NCBI RefSeq assembly: GCF_047495875.1
Contig: NC_092463.1
Span: 5,021,557 to 5,085,556 of the forward strand
Source of the DNA: Pithys albifrons albifrons
Taxonomy: Eukaryota; Chordata; Aves; Passeriformes; Thamnophilidae
Direction: 5' to 3'
Length of the DNA stretch: 64,000 nt
Position 1 is the stretch's first letter. Each line of letters opens with the position of its first letter. Under the pieces are notes generated by a model. It searched no databases. It saw only the letters and a program-made list of their open reading frames with translations, and was not told the DNA's origin. Of the stretch, positions 22,701 to 34,700 are shown in pieces. The position numbers and the translations under genes were made by a program.

Positions 22701-25700
22701 ATTCTTCAAGGATAACTCCGTGCCTTGCTTGACTGGAAATCCTCTTTCCAACACTTCACTTTCAGACTTGGCTTCCTTCAGTGTCTTTTCAGTCTTTTCC
22801 TCTGCTACAGTTGTATTTATTGGCATTTGGGAGCTGTGTCAGGTTGCTCCTGTCATCCCGTGCAGAAATTGGAGACAAATCTCAGAAACTGAGAATTCAA
22901 GGCAGAAAGGAGTGAAAAATCCTGTATCAAAAGGAAAGGCAAAGCCAAAAAAGTTATGCTGAGCTTTGTAATAGTATTGCAACCATAAATACAAGTAACT
23001 TTGCATTTTTGTTTCATAATTTTCTTTGTATTTTACTTTAGGTTATGTAAACAGTAACTTGTTTCTGAAAACAGTAGTTTGATTTGAAAAAGAAAGACAA
23101 ACTATTAAAGCAAAAGCAGTAGTTGACTGACAGCATGAGCTGATGCACAGGGCTGAGCTGGGGAAGTGTTTGGCTGGGAATTGTAGGATCTTGTGCTGGA
23201 TGGACTTTGTCTTAATATGCTGGGGCATGTATGGACTGGGAGGGAAACTCACTGAGAGCAGCCCTGTGGAGAAGGACAGTCTGCAATAGGACAAGGGGGC
23301 ACGATGGGCTCAAGTTCTGCCAGGGGAAATTGAAGTTGGAGAGCAGAAAAAAATTCTTTGCAGAGAGAGTGCTCAGGCATTGGAATGGGCTGCCCAGAGA
23401 GGGGGTGGATTCCCCATCCCTGGAGGTTTTGAAACTGAGCTTGGCCATGGCACTGAGTGCCATGATCTGGTAAAAGGGACTGGAGTTGGACCAAGGGTTG
23501 GACTTGATGATCTCGGAGGTCTTTTCCAACCCAATCCATTCTGTGATTCTATGACTTGGGGATCCTCATGGATGAGGAGCTGGACATGGGCCAGCAATGT
23601 GTGCTGGCAGCTCAGAAACCAAATCACACCCTGGGCAGCATTAAAGGAGGGGTGGGCAGCAGGTGAGGGAGGGGATTGTCCCCTTTGGTGTTGTGAGATC
23701 CCACCCAGAGCGCCGTGTCCAACTCAGGGGTCTGGAATGGGGTCCTTAGTGCAGGAAAGACATGGATCTGCTGGAGCAAGGCCAGAGGAGGCTACAGAGG
23801 GATGCTCCAAGAGCTGGATCCCTTCTGCTCTGGAGCCAGGCGGGGAGAGCTGGGGTTGTTGAGCCCGGAGAAGAGAAGGCTCTGGGGAGACCTGAGAGCC
23901 CCTTCCAGTTCCTGAAGGGGCTCCATGAGAGCTGGGGAGGGACTTTGGACAAGGACCTGGAGTGACAGGACAAGGGGGAATGGCTTCACACTGAAAGATG
24001 CGTGATTTGTGTTAAATACTGGTAAGAAATTCCTGGCTGTGAGGGTGGGCAGGCCCTGGCACAGGTTGGCCAGAGAAGCTGTGGCTGCCCCATCTCTGGA
24101 AGTGTCCAAGGCCAGGCTGGACAGGGCTTGGAGCAACCTGGGATTAATGGCAGGTGTCCCTGCCTGTGGAAGGGATTGGAACTGGATGATCTTTAAGGCC
24201 CCTTCCCACCCAAATCATAGAATGCGATTCTGTGCTTCTCATGTTAATAGTGAAATGCTTTTCTGCCCTGGAATATTTTAAGTGGCTCCTTTTCCATAAA
24301 CTTACCCACTTTATTCCTCTCACCAAACTCCTTCCCTGTTACAACCTGGGTGTGTTGGATTCAGGAGCAGGAGGAGAGTGTCGAGATTTTCTTATTTCCT
24401 TCCCCCCCCGCCCGTTTTTCGCTGTACACCGGGGGAACACAGCAACACCCAAGTGCTGTTTGCGTTGCGAGGAAGGTCAGATTTCCCCTTCCTTTCCCTT
24501 CCCTTCCCGCACGGAATGGCCTCGGCGTTCCCAGGCAACGGGGCTGCGCTGGCGGCGCAGGCGCGGGGCGGCCGCGGGGCCGGGGCTGGCCGGGCGCGGG
24601 ATGGGCTGGCCCTGCCCTGCCTTTCATCCATCGCACGCCTCGGGCTCCTGCTCCTCTTAGTATTGTCATTTAATGCCTTTCCGTACGGGAGAGAGCGCGA
24701 GTGATGCGGGTTAGCCGGGGCTTTGGGAGCAGCCGCGCCGGGAGCCGTGCAGGGATTAGATCAGCGAGGAAGTCGGACCGTTTTCCCTTGGGAAGAATGC
24801 GGCTCCTGGGTAGGCACTGCGGGTCCGGCGCGGGTGGGGATGCTCGGGGTTGGGGATGGGGGTTTCACTCGGGTTCCCCTGCTGGGAAGTGCCTGGCAGA
24901 GCTTTGCAACCAAGGTAGAGCTTTCCAGGTAAAAAAAATAATTTAAAAAAAGCAGTAAGATGCTATTTTTAGGTGTGGGCTTATGCCTTGATAACGTTTT
25001 GGAAAATGGAGTAAATGTCTGTGTGAGAGTGGTGGTATGGTTAGATAAATCAGAGTTAAATGTGTGGAGAATGTAAAATCCTCTGGTTTTTTTCCCTGTT
25101 TTTGCAGTGAAAAAGACTGAATAGGCCACATTTTGCAGGGTGTGAACTGTTGCAGTCTGTGCTGCTCTGTCTGTATTAACGCTGGTTAAATTACAGAGTA
25201 TCAGTCACTAAAGATCAGGGATTACTGTACCAGTTCTCTGGTATCCATTTTTATTATCATTTTTCGTGCCTATTGCATAAAATGCTGTGTGTTTCAAACA
25301 AAGAAGGGGGAGGGGAAGCTTGGTGGTTTAAAAAAAATTAAAAAAAAAGGCATTCCTGTAAAAGAAATTGGTTGTTTTTTAAAGAATGATGTTAATGTAA
25401 AGTAGAGAAGCGAAGGATGCCAGACAGGTGGATGAGCTGATAGGAGAAGCTGTGGAATCCATTATTCCCAGGTGACAAGTGGACTTGTAAAAACAAGGTG
25501 AGCATCTTCATCTTACAGAAGGATAGCAGAGGATAGATATGAATCTTTTTAGATTATGTCAGAGCACAACTGTCGTGAGAGCCCATTAAATCACATTCCT
25601 GATTCAGCTGTTAGAATACATCTTATTTTAGTAGTGGGCCATGCTGGATATTGCCATTAGACAGCATTTAGGGAATTTGGTTGAGAGAGAATTGACATGT

Positions 25701-28700
25701 GAATGATTTTTTTTTTCCTCCTTACCTGTATTTGAATACAGATGTTGAATTGCTAAAATTTTACTTTTCTTAGAGGTCTTCCTTCATTAATCAAGGTCAA
25801 AAATAGCTCCTGTCCATCCTCTCCCAGAATATTCTCAGTGGACTTTCTTGTTTGAGAACTGCAATTGGTTATATGGGAGTGAGATTTTTAAAAACACCTT
25901 TTTTTTCCCCTACTCCCATGTTCTGAACTGCACAGCAGTTTTGCTGTCAGGGCCTATCCAGCTGCTGCCCAGCCTGATAGGCCTTCATTAAATAATCAAA
26001 TGGACACAGACCTACTTCATATATAACCACAGGATAAAGTCAGGCACAAGAGTGTAATTCTGGAATAGAAGGGATCCTGTTTTGTGGAAGTAGGATCTTT
26101 TACAATGGTAATGGAGCAGAGAGATCTTCTGTATCTGGTGATAATAGATCCTACCATTTTTCCAGTATCTGGGTTAAAAATCTGTAACTCTGTTTTGACA
26201 GACTGTCTTTCTAATTGTGTTGCTTTTTATTGCATCTTGAAGAGATGATAGAAGTGGTACAACCAGGTTTCCAGGCTTTCTTGGGTGGCTTTTGTAACCT
26301 AAGCAGTGGGAACAAACATGGTGCTGGTGAAATGCTTCTCCTCATCAGTTGGAAGTGACTTGTGTGGTCCACACTTGACTAGAAAGGAGAACAACATGGA
26401 ATGTGCTTATCATTGCCCTCAGCAGGGATTGCATTACCCAGAGCTCCTCAGCACGTTCAGATTGCTGGAATTTTGGCAATGTATGGTGAAACTCAGGATT
26501 ATTTTTCTTTAACAATTAAGGTTTTAATAACTTGTGTTATAAAAAGTGAGAAAATCCAGAGATATTGTAGGAAAGTCTAAATCAAATGGAGACTGACAAA
26601 ATCACTCAATTAGTTTGAATCCAGATAAAAATCTGGATATTGCTTTTCTTTTTACGCAGTTTTCAACACCTCAGAAGAAGAGAATTCACTTTGTTTCGAG
26701 GGTCCATTTGGCAGTCAAGGAATGGACTGCAGCTAAAAGGAAAGAGAAAATCTTAACCCCAGTGTCTCCACATAGATGTTTGTTGAAGCATCACCTGATT
26801 TTTATTAGAAACAGATTATATCTGCTGTTGTATTTGCTTGTATTTAAGTTGTATGTCAGGGCAGAAGGAATAATTTAAATGTGAAGCAAAGGATTCCAGA
26901 CAGGTAAATGTGCTGGTAGGAGAAACTGTAGAATCCATTGTAGAATCCATTGCAACCCATCCTGTTTGTTCCTCAAGTTTAACTGGTCAAATACTCCTCC
27001 CTGTTTTACAAGGGAATGTGGAGGCAGCATTTGCTTTTGGCTCTCAGTCTTCATGGGCCACTCTGATTCCAGCAGAATGAAGATTTTACATGCAGTTATT
27101 TGAAATATCTTTTCAGTATGAGTTCTTAATATACATTCATTTAAGACAGATGTAAAGGTGAGGAATTAGTTCAGAAAAATCCTCCAGCAAGCTCATCTTC
27201 ATGGCTCATTGAGGGAATTGTTGTAGCACCTCCAGGTGTTTGCTTAGAGGGATTTTCTTTCAGGCTTATTTTGACAGTCACCTGGAGCATGTATGTGTAG
27301 CACATTTAATGAGGGGCATTCATCTCATGTTTTTGGGGTTCTTGCATCACAACAGCATCAAGAAACATCAGTCACAGTTGCTTTACACTGTTGAAAGGGG
27401 AAGATGCCAGGCATTTTCCAGGGTTCTTATTCAATAAGGATTTCAGTTAAGTAGTTACCATATATTTTATTAGCACTGAGTTCATAAAGGAAGGATCAGA
27501 AATCTGTAATTTTAGGAGGTTCAGGATTCCTACAAATAATCAGTAGTCAACTGTTAAAATATTTACATTTTGCTTCAAAATAGTTCTTGTTTCCCTTGTA
27601 GGCTTTTCTCTCAGTGACTGTGGGAGATCCCATAAAATGATACCCAGATCATCCGTGTCTGTTGCAACCTACTGGCATTTTAAAATAACCTTAAAAAGCT
27701 GAATCTGAAAGTTAAATGCAGGAGAAAAGTCATTACAAAGTTCATGAAGCTGTGGCTGCCCCATCCCTGGAAGAGTCCAGGGCCGGGTTGGAAGTGCCTT
27801 GGAACAATCTGGGAGGTGTCCCTGCCCGTTCTGCCATTCCATGATTTGCGTACACAGACCCCCAAAGCAGTGATGTGAAACGCACAGAATAACCTTTAAA
27901 AACAGCTAAACATTGATTAGCTAATCCTCCTTCTCATGCATCTGTGTGTTTGTAGGAGTTCTGGCTACTGAGAAGCACAGCCTGCATCATCCCAAGCACA
28001 AATGTTCCTTAAAGATGCTCTTGCTCCCAGCTTTTTGCCAACAGGCATTCCCAGAATGTCCCTCCGTGAGGAGCTGAAGGCTGAGGCTCAGCTCTGAGTG
28101 AGTCATTGTTGAGGATGGTTGAATTTCTAGTTCTTGTTGGTAGAAATTAACATTTCAAGACCACTCTCATCTCCACATGGTGTAAAACTGTTAACTTGTT
28201 GCAATCAGTTTAATTCTTTTCGCTTCCTTAATTGGTGTTGAAACTCAGCATCAGAAGGCAAATGTGCAAGTGATGAAAACGCATTGAAATACTTTGAAAC
28301 AACAAAATTACATTAATTCTGCCAGCTTGTCTTGATCATACACTCCTCTGAACTCCAAATCCTGTATACACTGTTCTTCCTCTCAGCTTCCATGTATTCC
28401 AGAGAAGAGTTTATGGTCTTGTCAGTCTATTTATAACATAAAAGGAATATCAGTCCCTGGTAGCCTCACCTGGGATTGACTGAGTTTATGGTGAACGTGC
28501 TTGAAGGGAGAAATTCGTCCTTCCTTTTGTAGAAGAAACTCTTTTCATCCTTTGTGCTCCCACTCAGCTCTAAAGGTTGGCACCCACAGAAGCTTTAACA
28601 TCTTTCTGTAGAGTAAATGATGAGTCAGGATAACAGAGCCACATTCCTGGTTAAGATCGTGCAAAGGACAGAGGCAAAGCTCACGGTGAATTAAGTGGCT

Positions 28701-31700
28701 CGAAACCGAGTGAAGCAAAGCCAGTTTTCTACATGTTTCTGTGTGATTTATGTTGTGTTATTTGCTGGTTGTTGTTGTCAAAACAATTTTAACAAAATAC
28801 GTGAACACTGTTAGTATCACTTGGGAGGCAACAAGAAATGGAGCTGGGAAACAAGAGTGTCCCTTGTAGAGAGATCTCGTGTTCATTGCTGATTTTATTG
28901 TGACCTGCTAATCAGAAAGGAGGAAACAATCTCAAACACATAAAATTTTAATCTTTAAATTAGAAAAAGGGCACCTTGGAGATTCTTATTTATTTTTCTT
29001 TAAATGAAATTCAGCCTCTCATCCTGAAACTGGAAAGGTTTTCTCCTGTTGATTTAGTTTTGGGTATTGGATGAACAGCAGAAATGTCTCAGTTTTGAAT
29101 TCCTGCCACTTGAAATTTTCATGTTTTGCCTCTCACTTGGACTTACCTTTGGCTACAACTCCCCTTTTTTGCATCATCTGTGTAGGACAGAATGAAATGG
29201 AGAGACAGAACTTGCTTTCATGGAATCATAGAATGGATTGGGTTAGAAAAGACCTCTGAGATCACCAAGTCCAACCCTTGGTCCAACTCCAGTCCCTTTA
29301 CCAGATCATGGCACTCAGTGCCACGGCCAAGCTCAGTTGAAAAACCTCCAGGGATGGGGAATTCACCCCCTTTCTGGGCAGCCCATTCCAATGCCTGATT
29401 ACTCTCTGGAAAGAATTTATGTCAGTCTAAAATGGGTATAAATGTCTGGATAGGAGCAGTGAGTTTTGGGGGGTGGCAGACTCACCCTGGTTCCTGCTGG
29501 GAATCAATGCTGGGAATTTTAGCTGTCCAGTTTCTTGCTGATGGTGATCACAGGATGTGGCATCAACATTTCTCAGGTGTTTCCTTGACTATGGGGGCAG
29601 ATTTGAGGTTGCTGATACAGCAGCTTAGGTGGTGGTTGATGTATTTAAAACTAAACTCTTAGAACAGTGGATGCTTCTGGCAGTTCATTATGTCCAGTTT
29701 CAAACAGATAACCCTGACAGAAAAATGACCTCTGATAAAACTCCATGTATCCTAATGTTGCAATAAGCATCTCCATGAGGGTTGGTCTTTCTCATTTTGG
29801 CTCGTAGCAAAAAACTGGTGGTGACTTACTCAGGGCTTATTCAGGTGGTGGTGACTTACTCAGGGCTTATTCAGGTGGTGGTGACTTACTCAGGGCTTGT
29901 TCAGGTGGTGGTGACTTACTCAGGGCTTGTTCAGGTGGCTCCTCAGGAGGATTTGGTGTGTTCTGGTGTTGGTACCAGCACAGGTCAGACTCCCTCTGGC
30001 AAGGAACTTGCACATCATCCACAGAGAGAAGCAGGGTCAGGAGTTGGGGTGTCTCACACAGATGGATGAGCATTACAGCCAGGTTTTATGCCCCACCCTG
30101 TAAGTCTGGGAAAGCTTTTCATCTTTTCTTGTTGCTTTTCTTCAGATGAAAATACTTGGTCTCAGTGAAAGGGTTAAATTCTAACTGCAAGGGTGCTCCT
30201 TCTGACCTGCATTTCTGCTGCTCTGACCTACAGTTCTGCTTTGTCATTATGCCCACACAAAATAAATAGTTTTATTTCAACTATTCAGAAATATTTCTGA
30301 AGGTTTACTGTTATTTGGATGTGTTTAGTTTGCATAGTTTGAGCCATATTGCCTTGAACCAGTAAACATTACAGTAGATGGTAGAAATTTCTCGATCTTG
30401 GAGTGAGTTTGCAGTTTAGATGGAGAGAAAAAAGCTGTGGTTTCTATAGCAATACTTCACTTGATAACCTGGAAGAACATGCTAATTCTATAGATAACTG
30501 TTTCTTCTTATGTAATCCCTGTAATGTGCCATGAGCAAATGGTACCTGGTGCTGTACAACCTTGTGATTACACATTTGATTTCCTCCAGTTATTCCCCAA
30601 GAAAAAATAGGAAAGTGAGACACAGATACTGTCTCTGCCTGATTGTAGGTGAGCCCTGCTGGGCTTAGGAGCTCAGGGTTCAGTGCAGCAGGCAGGGCTG
30701 GGATTCATTCTGATGCTGGGCAGATTGCTTTCTGCTTAACAACCCAGCAGCACTTACATTCCCATTTCCCTGCTTTATTTCCTGCCTTGAAGCTTAAAGT
30801 TTACAGAATGCAGAGGCGACTGAAATTTAAATTGCTCTTCTGGTTTCCTTCTGCAACTACTTGTCACTTTCCTGTTATTTTTAATAATGGAATGATAAGA
30901 TTTTTTGACATGTACTGTACGTCTTTCCTTCAAGGCAGCTGCAGCCCTGCCTGTGCAAACTGCCAGGCTGGCAGGAAGAAAGTGGCATCCAGAAAGCATT
31001 GCAGGGAAAAGGGTTTGTTTTTTATTTTTGGTCTCTGCCAGGAGCTCAAAATTCCATGAAGATACGTGGATGTTATTTCCTCTCCCTGCCCCTCCCAACC
31101 ACCAATAAATTGACTTCATTTTAAGGATTTTCACTTGAATGAAAGAAAAGCTTTTCATGCTGTAGGTTCCCATAAGGTTTTAGGTGTTTATCTCTTTGAG
31201 CTTTAAGGATAAAACTAAGGAATCTATAATAATAATAAATTACAGAAGTGACTTTAAAAGTGTTTCCAAATACGAGCTGAAATCAAGCATTGGAGCTTAA
31301 TTACAAAACAAATACTGTCTGGAGCATCAAACCTAGGAATGATTGGAGAAAAAATTGTCCTGCAACCTTAGCTAAAATTGGTCAGAGAAAGATGAGTTAA
31401 GCAAAAAAAGAATCCCAAACAAGCAAAGAACCCAACCCCAAACCCCCTTGAGTTCCTGTGAATTGTTTCAGTAAATAACAGAGCTCTTCTGTGTGAGAAA
31501 ACTATGTCAAGTGTTATTGGTGTTTTCATTTTGTGGCTCACACATTCTTTCTGCTATGGGCTGATGCTTTCCCTGACCTGCATTTCCTTTTTCTCCTCCT
31601 GAGGTACCACTTCAGTCTCCTCAGTTAATTTTGTTTTCTGCATATTTCACCATTAGGTGGGTGCAGAGCCAAATGGGAAGTGGTTTGGGTTTGGTTCTTG

Positions 31701-34700
31701 CTCTTAGGCTTTTGTACAAATAAATCCTTACTTTGTATGTTTCTGTTTCATTTCTGTCTGCATTTGTTTTCACAGCCTGAGGAAGAGCTTGATCCTGAAG
31801 AGAGGGACAACTTCCTCCAACAGCTTTACAAGTTTATGGAAGACAGAGGTAACACTGAACTTTCTTTTCTTTTCTTATCTCTCCTCCGCTTTTCTAATGG
31901 CACAGCACTCAGAGGAAACTCAAATCCTCCCTGAGGTGTTTTGGTTTTGTTTTGCTTTCACAGAACCTTTTTTATGTCAACAATCCCTGTTAAATAAACT
32001 CTTGGTTGATCCCTTGTTGTGACAACCTGGCTGGTAGCTTTGCTGCTGGTGATCTCAGGCTGGAACCTGGGGAGTCTCCTCATAGATGATGAAACCCAAC
32101 CAGCAGAGTGTGGGAGATGTGCCATCAGCAGTCTTGCAAAGCTGTCCTGATCATGCCCTGAAGGGAAGTTCTGGCCAGGTGGGGGTTGGTCTCTTCTCCC
32201 AGGCACTCAGCAATAGGACAAGGGGGCACGATGGGCTCAAGCTCTGCCAGGGGAAATTGAAGTTGGAGATCAGAAAAAAAATTCTTTGCAGAGAGAGTGC
32301 TCAGGCATTGGAATGGGCTGCCCAGAGAGGGGGTGGATTCCCCATCCCTGGAGGTTTTTCAACTGAGCTTGGCCGTGGCACTGAGTGCCATGATCTGGTA
32401 AAGGGACTGGAGTTGGACCAAGGGTTGGACTGGATGATCTCGGAGGTCTCTTCAACCCAATCCATTCTATGATTCTATACACAGACATTGCAGTGATACC
32501 TGAACACACAACTTGAAGGATTCTGCTTTATTCTGTAGCTAGAACAAGAAAATAGTGTTATTTTAAATGTCTGTCTCTGCAGAATTAAGTGAGACTTAAT
32601 AAATTAGAATAGTTGAAGTCTTGGCACGAGACAGATCTCAGAGGTGCAAGTGCTCTGTGGAGGCAGCAGGATGGACCTGCTGACTTGGAAGAGCTGCTGT
32701 TGCATAAGACATTCACATTTGCAGTTGTGATGAGACTGACACTAAAATGGAAGGTTTTCTGTTCCTCAGCTGCTCTCATGCCTCCCCCCCTCATTTTAAA
32801 TATATTCAAGCCTGAAAAGTTTTGTGTTTTACTTATGAAGTCACTGTTTCAATTCATACTCTCTGTCCTGCAGCAGCCTCGGTGGAGGTCAATTACAAAT
32901 GCAGCTACTGCCTTTTTGCTCTTTTTCTTCATTTTTACTTGACAAAAGGGACCTGAATATATTTCCATAGCAGCAAATACATTGATGTGCTGAATTTGAA
33001 ATAACCAGAGCTAAGAGTAAAACACAAACACTGAGTCTTTCCCCTTTCGTTTTGGGGAGGGTTTACTGGAGAAATCCAGTTGCCTTTGTAAAAGAGGGTG
33101 TGCATCCCTTCTAAGGAGATGTGCTTTGGGCCACAGAATCCTAAGAGAACAGTTCCAAGTCTGTTCAATATTTCCAGCTCTTATCACAGGTTTAGTAACT
33201 GATTTTGTGTTACAGCAAAGAGTTCTGGATTTCATCCAATATAATTTTGAGGCCTCCTGTACACAGCCACCATTTCTGGAGAATAACCTGCCTTAGGGGA
33301 ATACAAGGCTAAGTTGGGGTGGGGGAAAAAATCTCCCTCTGCTTCTGGGTTAATGCAGTTTTCTTCTCGGGTATCCTGAGTCTTCCCCCTTTTCTCTTTT
33401 CCTTCTCCCTCAGTCCCTTTCTTAAAACACTCTTAGACTACAAACCAGGTAGGGATCATGTCAGGGCCTTGTGGAGCAAAAGAAGAAAGCATTTTGTAAA
33501 CTGTATTTGAGGATTCAGTCCAGGAAATATTCTATAAGGTGTATTTGAGCAATCTGCAGGACTTTTTCAGGTCTGGGACTTTCCCCCTGCCTGTTTCTTT
33601 TTCTTTTTTTATCTCTATCCTTACAGCAAGATTTCTGTTCCCAACACATTTGTTCTACATTCTGTCCTCTCAGTATGAGTGTTTTTATTCATGTAATCAT
33701 GACAGTATTCCCAAAGTCCTGTAAAATTATTTTAATGATTCCAAATGTAATTGCATGAAGATGAAGGAAGATAAAAAGCAACAAGGGAGAGGTTTGATAT
33801 TCTTCCTTGCTGGGAGGATTATTGTCTGCATATGCAGCCACTTGCCCCAAGTCACTTTTGGTCTCTCTTTGTATAAATAATTATTGTTCTTTATGCCATT
33901 GCCACTCATCTGATTTGAGTTCTTTCCTTTCCCTGGAACAGTCCCAATATTGACATCCGCTGGGGGCTTTGTTCTTTTTCACATTCTGACAATTTATTTG
34001 CCTGTGTCTCCTCCTGATCCAACATTTCTGTTTCTTCCTCATTCCTTTCAACCCCACAGTGTTTTGAGTTAATCTCCTCATACATTGCTGTGTTCCAGCA
34101 TTCCTCAGGTGTTGTGTGGAGCTTCCTGCAGCTCTGGCTGTGCTCCCGGCTCAGGAGAGGATCAGTGGGATGCAACCACTTGGATTTGGGTTATTAATTA
34201 ACTTGGGTGGCTGATAAACCCCCCAGAGCTAAGTGGGGTGAAACCTCAACTGCTGACTGGAATCCACCAACTTGGGACGTGCCTTAAACTATTAAACACA
34301 GATTTTAAAATGCAGAAGGATATTTGTAATCAAATTTGTGCTAAAGGAATGGAAGAGGCAAATTACTGTTCTTTGGGATAACTTCTTGTTTCTGGTTTGT
34401 TTTCTCCAGGTACTCCTATCAATAAACCACCTGTTCTGGGCTACAAGGACCTGAATCTCTTCAAACTCTTTCGGCTGGTGTATCAGCAGGGTGGGTGTGA
34501 CAATGTAAGTGCTGGAGGCATCCTGGGCTAAATATATCCATTCCCTCATGGCTACAAATGGTTGTCCAGGGAAGCTGTGGCTGCCCCATCCCTGGAGGTG
34601 TTCCTTAGGTTCTCTTGACTCAAACCTAAGAAAATTGGGAAATAGGGATGACTAATGACTCAATTCATGTTAATGTTCATGAAGATGAAAATATTCAGAC

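Larger units (their letters stand above)
22679..31775 (+). other. ARID4A: ARID4A intron 11 (9.1 kb)
   Basis: It holds two back-to-back CR1 copies (23283-24233), an unexplained CpG-rich block (24480-24870), a weak repeat pair (25407 and 26883), CR1 fragments at about 27745 and 29222, and a 30-base tandem repeat (29821-29940), all listed separately. The remaining sequence, including about 27850-29200 and 29945-31770, is AT-rich with nothing recognised. Confidence 0.6.

Noticed and set aside
23731..23862. Open frames around 23380-23965 as a possible gene
   Set aside because: They fall in CR1 3' UTR sequence. Only the first 95 bases after 23553 resemble the CR1 ORF2 end.
29821..29940. CRISPR-like array
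   Set aside because: Units are contiguous with no spacers, and the genome is a vertebrate's. It is a minisatellite.
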